Program-made: the position numbers and the translations under genes
Shown here: positions 32,127 through 39,340 of the stretch, piece by piece
Layout: every line of letters begins with the position of its first letter
Position numbering within the stretch: position 1 is the stretch's first letter
The notes under the pieces: model-generated
Seen by the model: only the letters and a program-made list of their open reading frames with translations
What the model was told of the DNA's origin: nothing
The model's database searches: none
From: Prevotella sp.
GTDB lineage: Bacteria; Bacteroidota; Bacteroidia; Bacteroidales; Bacteroidaceae
Length of the DNA: 44,057 nucleotides
Direction of reading: 5' to 3'
Assembly: GCA_017615355.1 (NCBI GenBank)
Contig: JAGAAJ010000054.1
Coordinates: forward strand, 1-44,057

Positions 32127-33311
32127 ATGAGCTTTTTAAGAAACTATCTTAATAAGATAAAGCCGAACTTTGAGAAGGACGGAAAGCTGCATGCGTTCCG
32201 CTCGGTATTCGACGGCTTTGAGACGTTCCTCTACGTGCCCAACACCACGTCGAAGAACGGCGTACACATTCACGATGCCATCGACTCGAAGCGCATCATG
32301 AGTGTGGTGGTACTGGCCCTGATGCCTGCCATGCTCTTCGGCATGTACAATGTGGGCTACCAGAACTTCCTGGCTGCCGGCACGTTGGCTACAGCAGGAT
32401 TCTTCGAAATCTTCTTCTATGGATTCTTCGCCGTGCTGCCCAAGATTCTGGTCAGCTACATCGTCGGCCTCGGCATTGAGTTTGCCTGGGCACAATGGAA
32501 GGGCGAGGAGATTCAGGAGGGATTCCTCGTCAGCGGCATCCTCATTCCGCTGATCATCCCTGTCAACTGTCCGCTGTGGATACTGGCCATCGCCGTTGCC
32601 TTTGCCGTGATTATCGGCAAGGAGATTTTTGGCGGCACGGGCATGAACATCTTCAACCCGGCACTCATCTGCCGCGCCTTCCTCTTCTTCGCATATCCTA
32701 CGATGATGAGCGGCGACAAGGTGTGGGTGTCAGACGAGAAGATTCTGGGACTGGGCAACAACCTGGCCGAGACGCTCCACGTCGATGCCTTCACGCAGGC
32801 CACTCCGCTGGCTGAGGTAGGGCAGGGTATCAACCCCATTGATAGCGGCACCAGCCTCTGCGACATGATCTGCGGCTTCATCCCCGGCTCTATCGGCGAG
32901 ACATCAATCATCGCCATCGGCCTGGGCGCCCTGCTGCTGCTCATCACGGGCATTGCCTCGTGGAAGATCATGCTCAGCGTCTTCGTGGGCGGCTCCGTTA
33001 CCGCAGCCCTCTTCGCAGGCCTTGGCTCTACGGTCATCCCTTGGTATGAGCACCTGGTGCTGGGCGGCTTCGCCTTCGGAGCTGTGTTTATGGCCACCGA
33101 CCCTGTCACTTCGGCACGCACCGAAACGGGCAAATGGATCTACGGCTTCATCATCGGTGTGATGGCCATTGTCATCCGTGTGATGAATCCCGGCTATCCT
33201 GAGGGCATGATGCTCGCCATCCTGCTGATGAATATGTTTGCTCCAACCATCGACCACTTCGTAGTGGAGCGCAATATCTCGAAACGAATGAAGAGAGGAG
33301 GTACAAAATGA
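32127..33311 (+). CDS. nqrB: Na+-translocating NADH:quinone reductase subunit B
   Basis: A 394-residue integral membrane subunit with about ten hydrophobic segments. It carries the FMN attachment motif DAFTQATPLAEV, with Thr226 as the likely phosphoester site. The cytosolic N-terminus (1-50) is hydrophilic, as in other NqrB. It forms the core of the Na+ channel with NqrD and NqrE. Its stop overlaps the nqrC start (ATGA). Confidence 0.97.
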   Translation: MSFLRNYLNKIKPNFEKDGKLHAFRSVFDGFETFLYVPNTTSKNGVHIHDAIDSKRIMSVVVLALMPAMLFGMYNVGYQNFLAAGTLATAGFFEIFFYGFFAVLPKILVSYIVGLGIEFAWAQWKGEEIQEGFLVSGILIPLIIPVNCPLWILAIAVAFAVIIGKEIFGGTGMNIFNPALICRAFLFFAYPTMMSGDKVWVSDEKILGLGNNLAETLHVDAFTQATPLAEVGQGINPIDSGTSLCDMICGFIPGSIGETSIIAIGLGALLLLITGIASWKIMLSVFVGGSVTAALFAGLGSTVIPWYEHLVLGGFAFGAVFMATDPVTSARTETGKWIYGFIIGVMAIVIRVMNPGYPEGMMLAILLMNMFAPTIDHFVVERNISKRMKRGGTK

Positions 33312-33982
33312 GTAAGCTGAATACAAATTCCAACGCGTACATTATTATTTATAGTACCGTATTGGTCGTCATCGTGGCGTTCCTGCTGGCTTTCGTCTCT
33401 TCGTCGCTGAAGGACAAGCAGGAGGCCAATGTGAAGCTCGACAAAGAGAAGCAGGTGCTGAACTCGCTGAATCTGCGTGACAAGAGCGATACCGAGGCAC
33501 ATGCGCTGTATGAGAAGATTGTGAAGTTCGACGAGAAGCAGAATATCTTTGTCTGCACCTTGGAGAACGGCGACGTGAAGTATGTGTTCCCCTTGAAGGG
33601 CATGGGCCTGTGGGGTGGCATCAGCGGCTATATTGCCTTGGATGCTGATATGAATACGGTCTACGGCGCCTACTTCAACCACGAGAGCGAGACCGCCGGC
33701 CTGGGTGCCGAGATCAAGGACAATCAGGCTTGGCAGGAGAAGTTCATCGGCAAGAAGGTGTTCGACGGCAATCACAATGTCGCCCTCTCTGTAGTGAAGA
33801 ATGTTGAGCAGCCTGAGTATCAGGTGGACTGTGTCACAGGTGCCACGCTCACCTCAAACGGTGTCAGCGAGATGCTGCAGAAGGGCTTCGCACAATATGC
33901 CGAGACCCTCAAGGCCGAGGAGTGGGAACGTACCGTTGAAGACAGAAGTGAGCCTAATGCCGACGGCGAATATAACGAGTAA
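33308..33982 (+). CDS. nqrC: Na+-translocating NADH:quinone reductase subunit C
   Basis: A 224-residue periplasm-facing flavoprotein subunit: one N-terminal membrane helix (about 10-31) and an FMN-binding domain with KGMGLWGGISGYIAL and VTGATLTSNG. Thr182 is the expected covalent FMN site; the usual leading Ser of SGATLT is Thr here. An acidic C-terminal tail (VEDRSEPNADGEYNE) is present. Translationally coupled to nqrB. The 30-bp gap to nqrD contains an AATTGTAAATTACGAATTAC spacer word. Confidence 0.97.
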   Translation: MSKLNTNSNAYIIIYSTVLVVIVAFLLAFVSSSLKDKQEANVKLDKEKQVLNSLNLRDKSDTEAHALYEKIVKFDEKQNIFVCTLENGDVKYVFPLKGMGLWGGISGYIALDADMNTVYGAYFNHESETAGLGAEIKDNQAWQEKFIGKKVFDGNHNVALSVVKNVEQPEYQVDCVTGATLTSNGVSEMLQKGFAQYAETLKAEEWERTVEDRSEPNADGEYNE

Positions 33983-34012
33983 ATGGTCAAATTGTAAATT
34001 ACGAATTACTAT

Positions 34013-34636
34013 ATGGCACTATTTAGCAAACAGAACAAAGAGGCGCTGACCAATCCGCTGAGCCTCGACCACCCGATACTGGTGCAGGTGCTGGGCATCT
34101 GCTCGGCGCTGGCCGTCACCAGCCAGCTGAAGCCCGCCATCGTGATGGGCCTCGCCGTTACGGTGATTACGGCTGTCGCCAATGTGATTATCTCTGTGCT
34201 GCGCAACACCATCCCCAACCGCATCCGCATCGTGGTACAGCTTGTGGTGGTAGCCGCCCTGGTGACCATCGTCAGCCAGGTGCTGAAGGCTTTCGTCTAC
34301 GACGTCAGCGTGCAGCTCTCCGTCTATGTGGGACTTATCATCACCAACTGTATCCTGATGGGACGCCTCGAGGCCTTCGCCATGCAGAACAAGCCTTGGC
34401 CCTCGTTCCTCGACGGCGTGGGCAACGGTCTTGGCTATGCCATGATCCTCGTCATCGTGGGTGGTGTGCGTGAACTCTTGGGACGCGGCTCGCTCTTAGG
34501 CTTCCAGATCATTCCCGACGGAGCCTACGAGGCCGGCTATATCAATAACGGTATGATGACGATGCCTGCTATGGCCCTCATCCTCGTGGGAATCGTTATC
34601 TGGGTACATCGTGCATACTTTTATAAGGAGAAGTAA
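34013..34636 (+). CDS. nqrD: Na+-translocating NADH:quinone reductase subunit D
   Basis: A 207-residue membrane subunit with six hydrophobic segments, homologous to RnfE. Conserved LGICSALAVT, the GLIITNCILMGRLEAFA motif with a Cys shared by the Nqr/Rnf membrane pair, and GVRELLGRGSLLG. With NqrE it forms the inverted pair that binds a 2Fe-2S centre in the membrane and lines the Na+ pathway. Confidence 0.97.
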   Translation: MALFSKQNKEALTNPLSLDHPILVQVLGICSALAVTSQLKPAIVMGLAVTVITAVANVIISVLRNTIPNRIRIVVQLVVVAALVTIVSQVLKAFVYDVSVQLSVYVGLIITNCILMGRLEAFAMQNKPWPSFLDGVGNGLGYAMILVIVGGVRELLGRGSLLGFQIIPDGAYEAGYINNGMMTMPAMALILVGIVIWVHRAYFYKEK

Positions 34637-34639
34637 GTT

Positions 34640-35263
34640 ATGGAACACGCAATAAGTCTATTCTTCAGGTCGATTTTCGTCGACAACATGATATTTGCCT
34701 TCTTCCTCGGCATGTGCTCCTATCTGGCCGTGTCGAAGACTGTGAAGACATCGTTAGGACTGGGACTCGCCGTCACCTTCGTGCTGCTGGTCACCGTGCC
34801 CGTCAACTATCTGCTGCAGACCAAGGTGCTCAGCGCCGACGGCATCTTCGGCATGGACCTGAGCTATCTCAGCTTCATCCTCTTCATTGCCGTCATCGCA
34901 GGCATCGTGCAGCTGGTGGAGATGGTGGTCGAGAAATACAGCCCCTCGCTCTATGCGGCCCTGGGCATCTTCCTGCCGCTCATCGCCGTCAACTGCGCCA
35001 TCATGGGTGCCTCGCTCTTCATGCAGCAGCGCATCCTCATGGAGCCCACCAACACACAGGCCATCACCAATATCTTCGACGCAATGGTCTATGCCATCGG
35101 CTCGGGCATTGGCTGGACGCTGGCTATCGTCTCGCTGGGTGCTATCCGTGAAAAAATGCAGTATTGCGACGTGCCCAAGCCGCTGCAGGGACTGGGTATT
35201 ACATTCATCACCGTAGGACTCATGGCTATGGCTATGATGTGCTTCTCAGGCTTAAACATCTAA
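34640..35263 (+). CDS. nqrE: Na+-translocating NADH:quinone reductase subunit E
   Basis: A 207-residue membrane subunit homologous to RnfA and to NqrD in inverted topology. Conserved [14 protein letters not shown] (Cys near 26) and [14 protein letters not shown]. Begins 3 bp after nqrD, preceded by AAGGAGAAG, one of the few Shine-Dalgarno-like stretches in this window. Confidence 0.97.
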   Translation: MEHAISLFFRSIFVDNMIFAFFLGMCSYLAVSKTVKTSLGLGLAVTFVLLVTVPVNYLLQTKVLSADGIFGMDLSYLSFILFIAVIAGIVQLVEMVVEKYSPSLYAALGIFLPLIAVNCAIMGASLFMQQRILMEPTNTQAITNIFDAMVYAIGSGIGWTLAIVSLGAIREKMQYCDVPKPLQGLGITFITVGLMAMAMMCFSGLNI

Positions 35264-35269
35264 AGGATT

Positions 35270-36538
35270 ATGGCACAGTTTATATTATACAGCATACTGG
35301 TTTTCCTGGTGACGATCATTGCCATCGTCATCATCCTGCTCGTGGCAAAGAACTATCTCTCGCCGTCGGGCAATGTGAATATCGAGATCAACGGCGACCG
35401 CACCATCAACGTGCCGCAGGGCAACAACCTCATGGCCACGCTCAATCAGAACGGCATCTTCCTGCCCTCTGCTTGTGGCGGTAAGGCCTCCTGCGGACAA
35501 TGCAAGGTACAGGTGCTTGAGGGTGGTGGAGAGATACTCGACAGCGAAAAGCCCCACTTCACCCGCAAGGAGATCAAGAACCATTGGCGCCTCGGCTGCC
35601 AGTGCAAGGTGAAGGGTGACCTGAAGATACACGTCGACGAGTCGATTCTCGGCGTGAAGGAATACGAGTGCACCGTCATCTCCAATAAGAACGTTGCCAC
35701 GTTCATCAAGGAGTTCAAGGTGCAGCTGCCCGCTGGCGAGCACATGGACTTCCTGCCAGGCTCCTACGCGCAGATAAAGATTCCCGCCTTCGACTGCATC
35801 GACTACGACAAGGACTTCGACAAGTCGCTGATTGGCGACGAGTATCTGCCCAGCTGGGAGAAGTTCGGACTCTTCCCCTTGAAGTGTACGAATCCCGAGC
35901 CCACCATCCGTGCCTACTCGATGGCCAACTATCCTGCCGAGGGCGATGTCTTCATGCTCACCGTGCGTATCGCCACGCCGCCGTTCAAGGCCGATAAGAG
36001 CGGTTTCATGGAGGTCAATCCCGGCATCGCCTCGTCGTATATCTTCTCGCTGAAGCCCGGCGACAAGGTCATCATGTCAGGTCCCTTCGGCGACTTCCAT
36101 CCGCACTTCGACTCGAAGAAGGAGATGATATGGGTAGGCGGTGGCGCCGGTATGGCCCCGCTGCGTGCACAGATCATGCACATGACGAAGACGCTGCATA
36201 CCACCGACCGTGAGATGCACTACTTCTACGGCGCCCGTGCCCTCAACGAGGTCTTCTATCTCGACGACTTCCTCGGCCTAGAGAAGGAATATCCCAACTT
36301 CCACTTCCACCTGGCCCTCGACCGTCCCGATCCCGCTGCCGATGCAGCTGGCGTGAAGTACACCCCGGGCTTCGTCCATCAGGTCATGTTCAACACCTAC
36401 CTGAAGGACCACGAGGCTCCCGAGGACATCGAATACTACATGTGCGGTCCTGGCCCCATGTCGAAGGCCGTCGTCGGCATGCTCGACTCCCTCGGCGTAG
36501 AGTCAGAGAGCATCATGTACGATAACTTCGGAGGATAA
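35270..36538 (+). CDS. nqrF: Na+-translocating NADH:quinone reductase subunit F
   Basis: The 422-residue NADH-oxidising subunit. N-terminal membrane helix (4-26). Plant-type 2Fe-2S domain with Cys69, Cys75, Cys78 (CGGKASCGQC) and Cys110 (LGC). FAD domain with RAYSMANYP. NAD domain with GGGAGMAPLRAQ and CGPGPMSKAV. Ends with the conserved YDNFGG. The last gene of the operon, followed by a strong hairpin terminator shared with convergent trmD. Confidence 0.98.
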   Translation: MAQFILYSILVFLVTIIAIVIILLVAKNYLSPSGNVNIEINGDRTINVPQGNNLMATLNQNGIFLPSACGGKASCGQCKVQVLEGGGEILDSEKPHFTRKEIKNHWRLGCQCKVKGDLKIHVDESILGVKEYECTVISNKNVATFIKEFKVQLPAGEHMDFLPGSYAQIKIPAFDCIDYDKDFDKSLIGDEYLPSWEKFGLFPLKCTNPEPTIRAYSMANYPAEGDVFMLTVRIATPPFKADKSGFMEVNPGIASSYIFSLKPGDKVIMSGPFGDFHPHFDSKKEMIWVGGGAGMAPLRAQIMHMTKTLHTTDREMHYFYGARALNEVFYLDDFLGLEKEYPNFHFHLALDRPDPAADAAGVKYTPGFVHQVMFNTYLKDHEAPEDIEYYMCGPGPMSKAVVGMLDSLGVESESIMYDNFGG

Positions 36539-36559
36539 ACAGAATACAAACAAAATATA

Positions 36560-36591
36560 AAGGGTGTGCCAAAATTGACACACCCTTTTTT
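36560..36591. terminator. Bidirectional terminator between nqrF and trmD
   Basis: AAGGGTGTG (36560-36568) pairs with CACACCCTT (36579-36587) around a 10-nt loop, followed by a plus-strand T-run to 36591. The A-rich left flank gives a U-tract in the other direction, so it can serve both convergent genes. Confidence 0.88.
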
Positions 36592-36606
36592 ACTGCTTTT
36601 TTGTTC

Positions 36607-37290
36607 TCAATCCTTTCCGTTCAGCAGGTCGGGACGGAGGCGGCGGGTGCGTTCCATTGCCTGCTCCAGCTCCCAGTTGCGAATCTTGGCCTCGTTGCCG
36701 CTGAGCAGGATGTCGGGCACCTTCCAGCCTTTGTAGTCGGCGGGACGGGTGTAGATGGGGGCAGCCAGGAGGTCGTCCTGGAAACAGTCGCTGAGGGCGC
36801 TCTGCTCGTCGCCGATGACACCTGGCACCACACGTACAATGGCGTCGGCCATAATGGCTGCAGCCAGCTCGCCGCCGGTGAGCACATAGTCGCCGATGCT
36901 GATCTCGCGGGTGATGAGATGGTCGCGAACGCGCTGGTCGATGCCCTTGTAGTGTCCGCAGAGGATGATGATGTTCTGAAGCAGCGACAGCTCGTTGGCC
37001 ACATGCTGGTTGAACTGCTCACCGTCGGGCGAGGTGAAGATGACCTCGTCGTAGTCGCGCTCTGCCTTCAGCGCCGTGATGCAGCGGTCAATGGGCTCGC
37101 ATTGCATCACCATGCCGGCACTTCCGCCATAGGGATAATCATCTACGCGACGCCATTTGTCTAAAGTGTAGTCGCGTAGATTATGCAAACGTATCTCTGC
37201 CAGTCCTTTCTTCTCGGCACGGGCCAGGATGCTCTCGTGCACGAAGCCCTCAATCATTTCGGGCAGGACGGTGATGATGTCGATTCTCAA
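36607..37290 (-). CDS. trmD: tRNA (guanine-N1)-methyltransferase TrmD, TTG start
   Basis: A 227-residue SPOUT enzyme that methylates G37 of tRNAs reading C-starting codons and so prevents frameshifting. Conserved [24 protein letters not shown], the cofactor knot [12 protein letters not shown] and [15 protein letters not shown], and a late [12 protein letters not shown]. The canonical N-terminus needs a TTG start (37288-37290). There is no ATG upstream in frame, and the next Met is residue 12, inside the conserved core. The gene is 48 bp downstream of rpoD and probably on the same transcript, with a 14-bp tandem repeat filling the gap. Confidence 0.96.
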   Translation of the reverse strand: MRIDIITVLPEMIEGFVHESILARAEKKGLAEIRLHNLRDYTLDKWRRVDDYPYGGSAGMVMQCEPIDRCITALKAERDYDEVIFTSPDGEQFNQHVANELSLLQNIIILCGHYKGIDQRVRDHLITREISIGDYVLTGGELAAAIMADAIVRVVPGVIGDEQSALSDCFQDDLLAAPIYTRPADYKGWKVPDILLSGNEAKIRNWELEQAMERTRRLRPDLLNGKD

Positions 37291-37295
37291 TTGTC

Positions 37296-37328
37296 GAGAG
37301 GTGTGAGGTGAGAGGTGTGAGGTGAGAG
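37296..37328. repeat. 14-bp tandem repeat (minisatellite) between rpoD and trmD
   Basis: GAGAGGTGTGAGGT repeats 2.4 times on the plus strand, ending 5 bp before the TTG start of trmD. Its complementary words (CTCACACCTC, CCTCTCACCTC) recur inside tamB at 16770-16798. Confidence 0.85.
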
Positions 37329-37338
37329 AAGTCCCAAA

Positions 37339-38211
37339 TCAACCGAGGTATTTCATGAGGATTCTGGCGTTGCCCGATTCGCGGAGCTTGGTGATGCTCT
37401 TCTCGCGAATCTGACGCACACGCTCGCGGGTGAGGCCCAGCTGATCACCGATTTCCTCAAGGCCTTTCTCGTGGCAGCCGATGCCGAAGCACTCGCGGAT
37501 GATGGTGATCTCACGCTCCTTCAGCACGCGGTTCAGCACGGCGTTGAGCTCCTGTGCCATCGACTCGTGGTCTACCTGGCGGTCGGTGCGGGAGTCATCG
37601 CCAGAGGCCATCACGTCGAGCATACAGTTGTCCTCGCCGTCCTGGAAGGGAGCGTCGATACTGACGTGGTGTCCGTCGGCCATCATCGACTGTCCGATCT
37701 TCTCCTCGTCCATGTCGGTGGCCTCGGCCAGCTCGCTCACCGACGGGTGACGCTGGTTCTCCTGCTCGAACTTGTTGATCTCGTGGCTGATCTTATTGAG
37801 TGATCCAACCTGATTCAGGGGCAGACGCACGATGCGGCTCTGCTCGGCTATGGCTTGCAGAATGCTCTGACGAATCCACCACACAGCGTAACTGATGAAT
37901 TTAAAGCCGCGTGTCTCGTCAAATTTCTGTGCTGCCTTGATAAGGCCGATGTTGCCTTCGTCGATAAGGTCGGTCAAGGTCAGTCCCTGATGCTGGTACT
38001 GCTTTGCCACCGAGACGACGAAGCGCAGGTTTGCCGTCACCAACTTGTCCTTGGCGCGTTCGCCTTCAGGCCCTCCCTTACGGATTTTCTGGGCCAGCTC
38101 AATCTCCTCATCGATGCTGATGAGAGGAGCACGGCCAATTTCCACAAGGTACTTGTCAAGCGCTTCGCTCGAACGGTTGGTGATACTCTTCTGAATCTTT
38201 AGCTGTCTCAT
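37339..38211 (-). CDS. rpoD: Primary RNA polymerase sigma factor, short Bacteroidetes type
   Basis: A 290-residue sigma-70 factor. It lacks region 1.1 and the long non-conserved insert, as is normal for Bacteroidetes primary sigma factors. Region 1.2 is DKYLVEIGRAPLISIDEEIEL. Regions 2.1-2.4 include ANLRFVVSVAKQY, DLIDEGNIGLIKAAQKFD and FISYAVWWIRQSI. Region 4.2 is LEEIGDQLGLTRERVRQIRE. It should direct recognition of the TTTG/TAnnTTTG promoters listed here. The leader of about 65 nt contains a small hairpin. trmD follows on the same strand. Confidence 0.96.
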   Translation of the reverse strand: MRQLKIQKSITNRSSEALDKYLVEIGRAPLISIDEEIELAQKIRKGGPEGERAKDKLVTANLRFVVSVAKQYQHQGLTLTDLIDEGNIGLIKAAQKFDETRGFKFISYAVWWIRQSILQAIAEQSRIVRLPLNQVGSLNKISHEINKFEQENQRHPSVSELAEATDMDEEKIGQSMMADGHHVSIDAPFQDGEDNCMLDVMASGDDSRTDRQVDHESMAQELNAVLNRVLKEREITIIRECFGIGCHEKGLEEIGDQLGLTRERVRQIREKSITKLRESGNARILMKYLG

Positions 38212-38251
38212 TCTTTCTTCTTCTTTTACTACTTAACTATCTGAATTTTAG

Positions 38252-38270
38252 GGCTATACATTCTATAGCC
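38252..38270 (-). promoter_or_regulatory. Hairpin in the rpoD leader
   Basis: GGCTATA (38252-38258) pairs with TATAGCC (38264-38270) around a 5-nt loop, 40 bp before the rpoD ATG. It could influence message stability or initiation; no known leader motif is recognised. Confidence 0.4.
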
Positions 38271-38284
38271 GGGATAAAGCGATG

Positions 38285-38292
38285 CAAAATTA
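38285..38292 (-). promoter_or_regulatory. -7 element of the rpoD promoter
   Basis: TAATTTTG on the minus strand fits TAnnTTTG. The -33 position lacks TTG, so the call rests on one box. The leader is about 65 nt. Confidence 0.5.
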
Positions 38293-38368
38293 CAAAAAAA
38301 TATTGTACGCATGTGTTAAATGATAGTTAAAAAACTTAAAACAATCTGCATATTCTTACCTGTTTTTA

Positions 38369-38397
38369 TTGCCTGAAAATGGAAATGATTACCTTTG
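38369..38397 (+). promoter_or_regulatory. menA promoter (near-leaderless)
   Basis: TTG (38369-38371), 18 bp, TACCTTTG (38390-38397), with the ATG starting only 5 bp after the -7 box. Transcription would start at or within a few bases of the initiation codon. Confidence 0.65.
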
Positions 38398-38401
38398 CAG
38401 G

Positions 38402-39340
38402 ATGCAAGTTGTTACAGAAGACGGAGTGATCAAGAAAGACTCCCTGAAAGCATGGGTGCTGGCAGCCCGGCCTAAGACGCTGAGCGGAGCCGCCGTGCCT
38501 GTGATGATAGGCTTGTCGTTGGCGTGGACTGATGCGCAGGCTTATTATGTGTCTGGCACATTCAACTGGGTGGCAGCAGCACTTTGCGTTTTGTTTGCGT
38601 TTATCATGCAGATTGACGCCAATTTCATCAACGACTTTGTGGATTATGCCAAGGGTACCGACGATCGTGCCACCCGTCTCGGCCCTGAGCGTGCCTGTGC
38701 CCAAGGGTGGGTGAGCATCGAGAAGATGAAACGTGTCATCGCCGCCACCACCTGCCTGGCTTGTCTGGTGGGACTGCCGCTGGTGTGGTACGGCGGACTG
38801 TCGATGATTGCCGTCGGCATCCTCTGCGTGCTGTTCTGCTTCCTCTACACCACCCATCTGTCCTACATGGGGCTGGGCGACGTGCTGGTGCTCGTATTCT
38901 TCGGACTGGTGCCGGTATGCATCACCTACTACCTGCAGCTGCACACTATCACACTTGAGGTGCTCCTTGCGTCGATAGCATGCGGGCTGGTCATCGATGC
39001 GCTGCTGATTGTGAACAATTTCCGCGACCGCGACACCGACCGTATGGCAGGTAAGCGCACCATAGCCGTAAGGATGGGTGCACAGCGCACCCTGCAGCTC
39101 TATCTCGCTGTGGGCATCATTGCCTATCTCTTGGGTGGCGTATACCTTTTCAATGGTCGCTGGCTGGTCTTTGTTTTGCCTCTACTATATCTTCTACTTC
39201 ATTACTTTATTTTCTTGAAGATGAAGAAAATATGGGAGGGTCGCGAGCTCAATAAATGCCTGGGTGCTACGGCTCGCAACATCTTCCTTTACGGCCTGCT
39301 GATTTCTGCAGGATTGCTCCTTCAGAGTTTAATTGGTTGA
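38402..39340 (+). CDS. menA: 1,4-dihydroxy-2-naphthoate polyprenyltransferase
   Basis: A 312-residue UbiA-family membrane enzyme that attaches the prenyl tail in menaquinone synthesis. N-terminal AARPKTLSGAAVPV, first Asp-rich motif NFINDFVDYAKGTDD (74-88), second motif NNFRDRDTDRMAGKRT, and about eight hydrophobic helices. The ATG at 38402 was chosen over an upstream TTG at 38369 because that TTG is part of the promoter. Menaquinone is the acceptor for the NQR complex encoded upstream. The 3' end overlaps the convergent GH2 gene by 12 bp. Confidence 0.96.
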   Translation: MQVVTEDGVIKKDSLKAWVLAARPKTLSGAAVPVMIGLSLAWTDAQAYYVSGTFNWVAAALCVLFAFIMQIDANFINDFVDYAKGTDDRATRLGPERACAQGWVSIEKMKRVIAATTCLACLVGLPLVWYGGLSMIAVGILCVLFCFLYTTHLSYMGLGDVLVLVFFGLVPVCITYYLQLHTITLEVLLASIACGLVIDALLIVNNFRDRDTDRMAGKRTIAVRMGAQRTLQLYLAVGIIAYLLGGVYLFNGRWLVFVLPLLYLLLHYFIFLKMKKIWEGRELNKCLGATARNIFLYGLLISAGLLLQSLIG

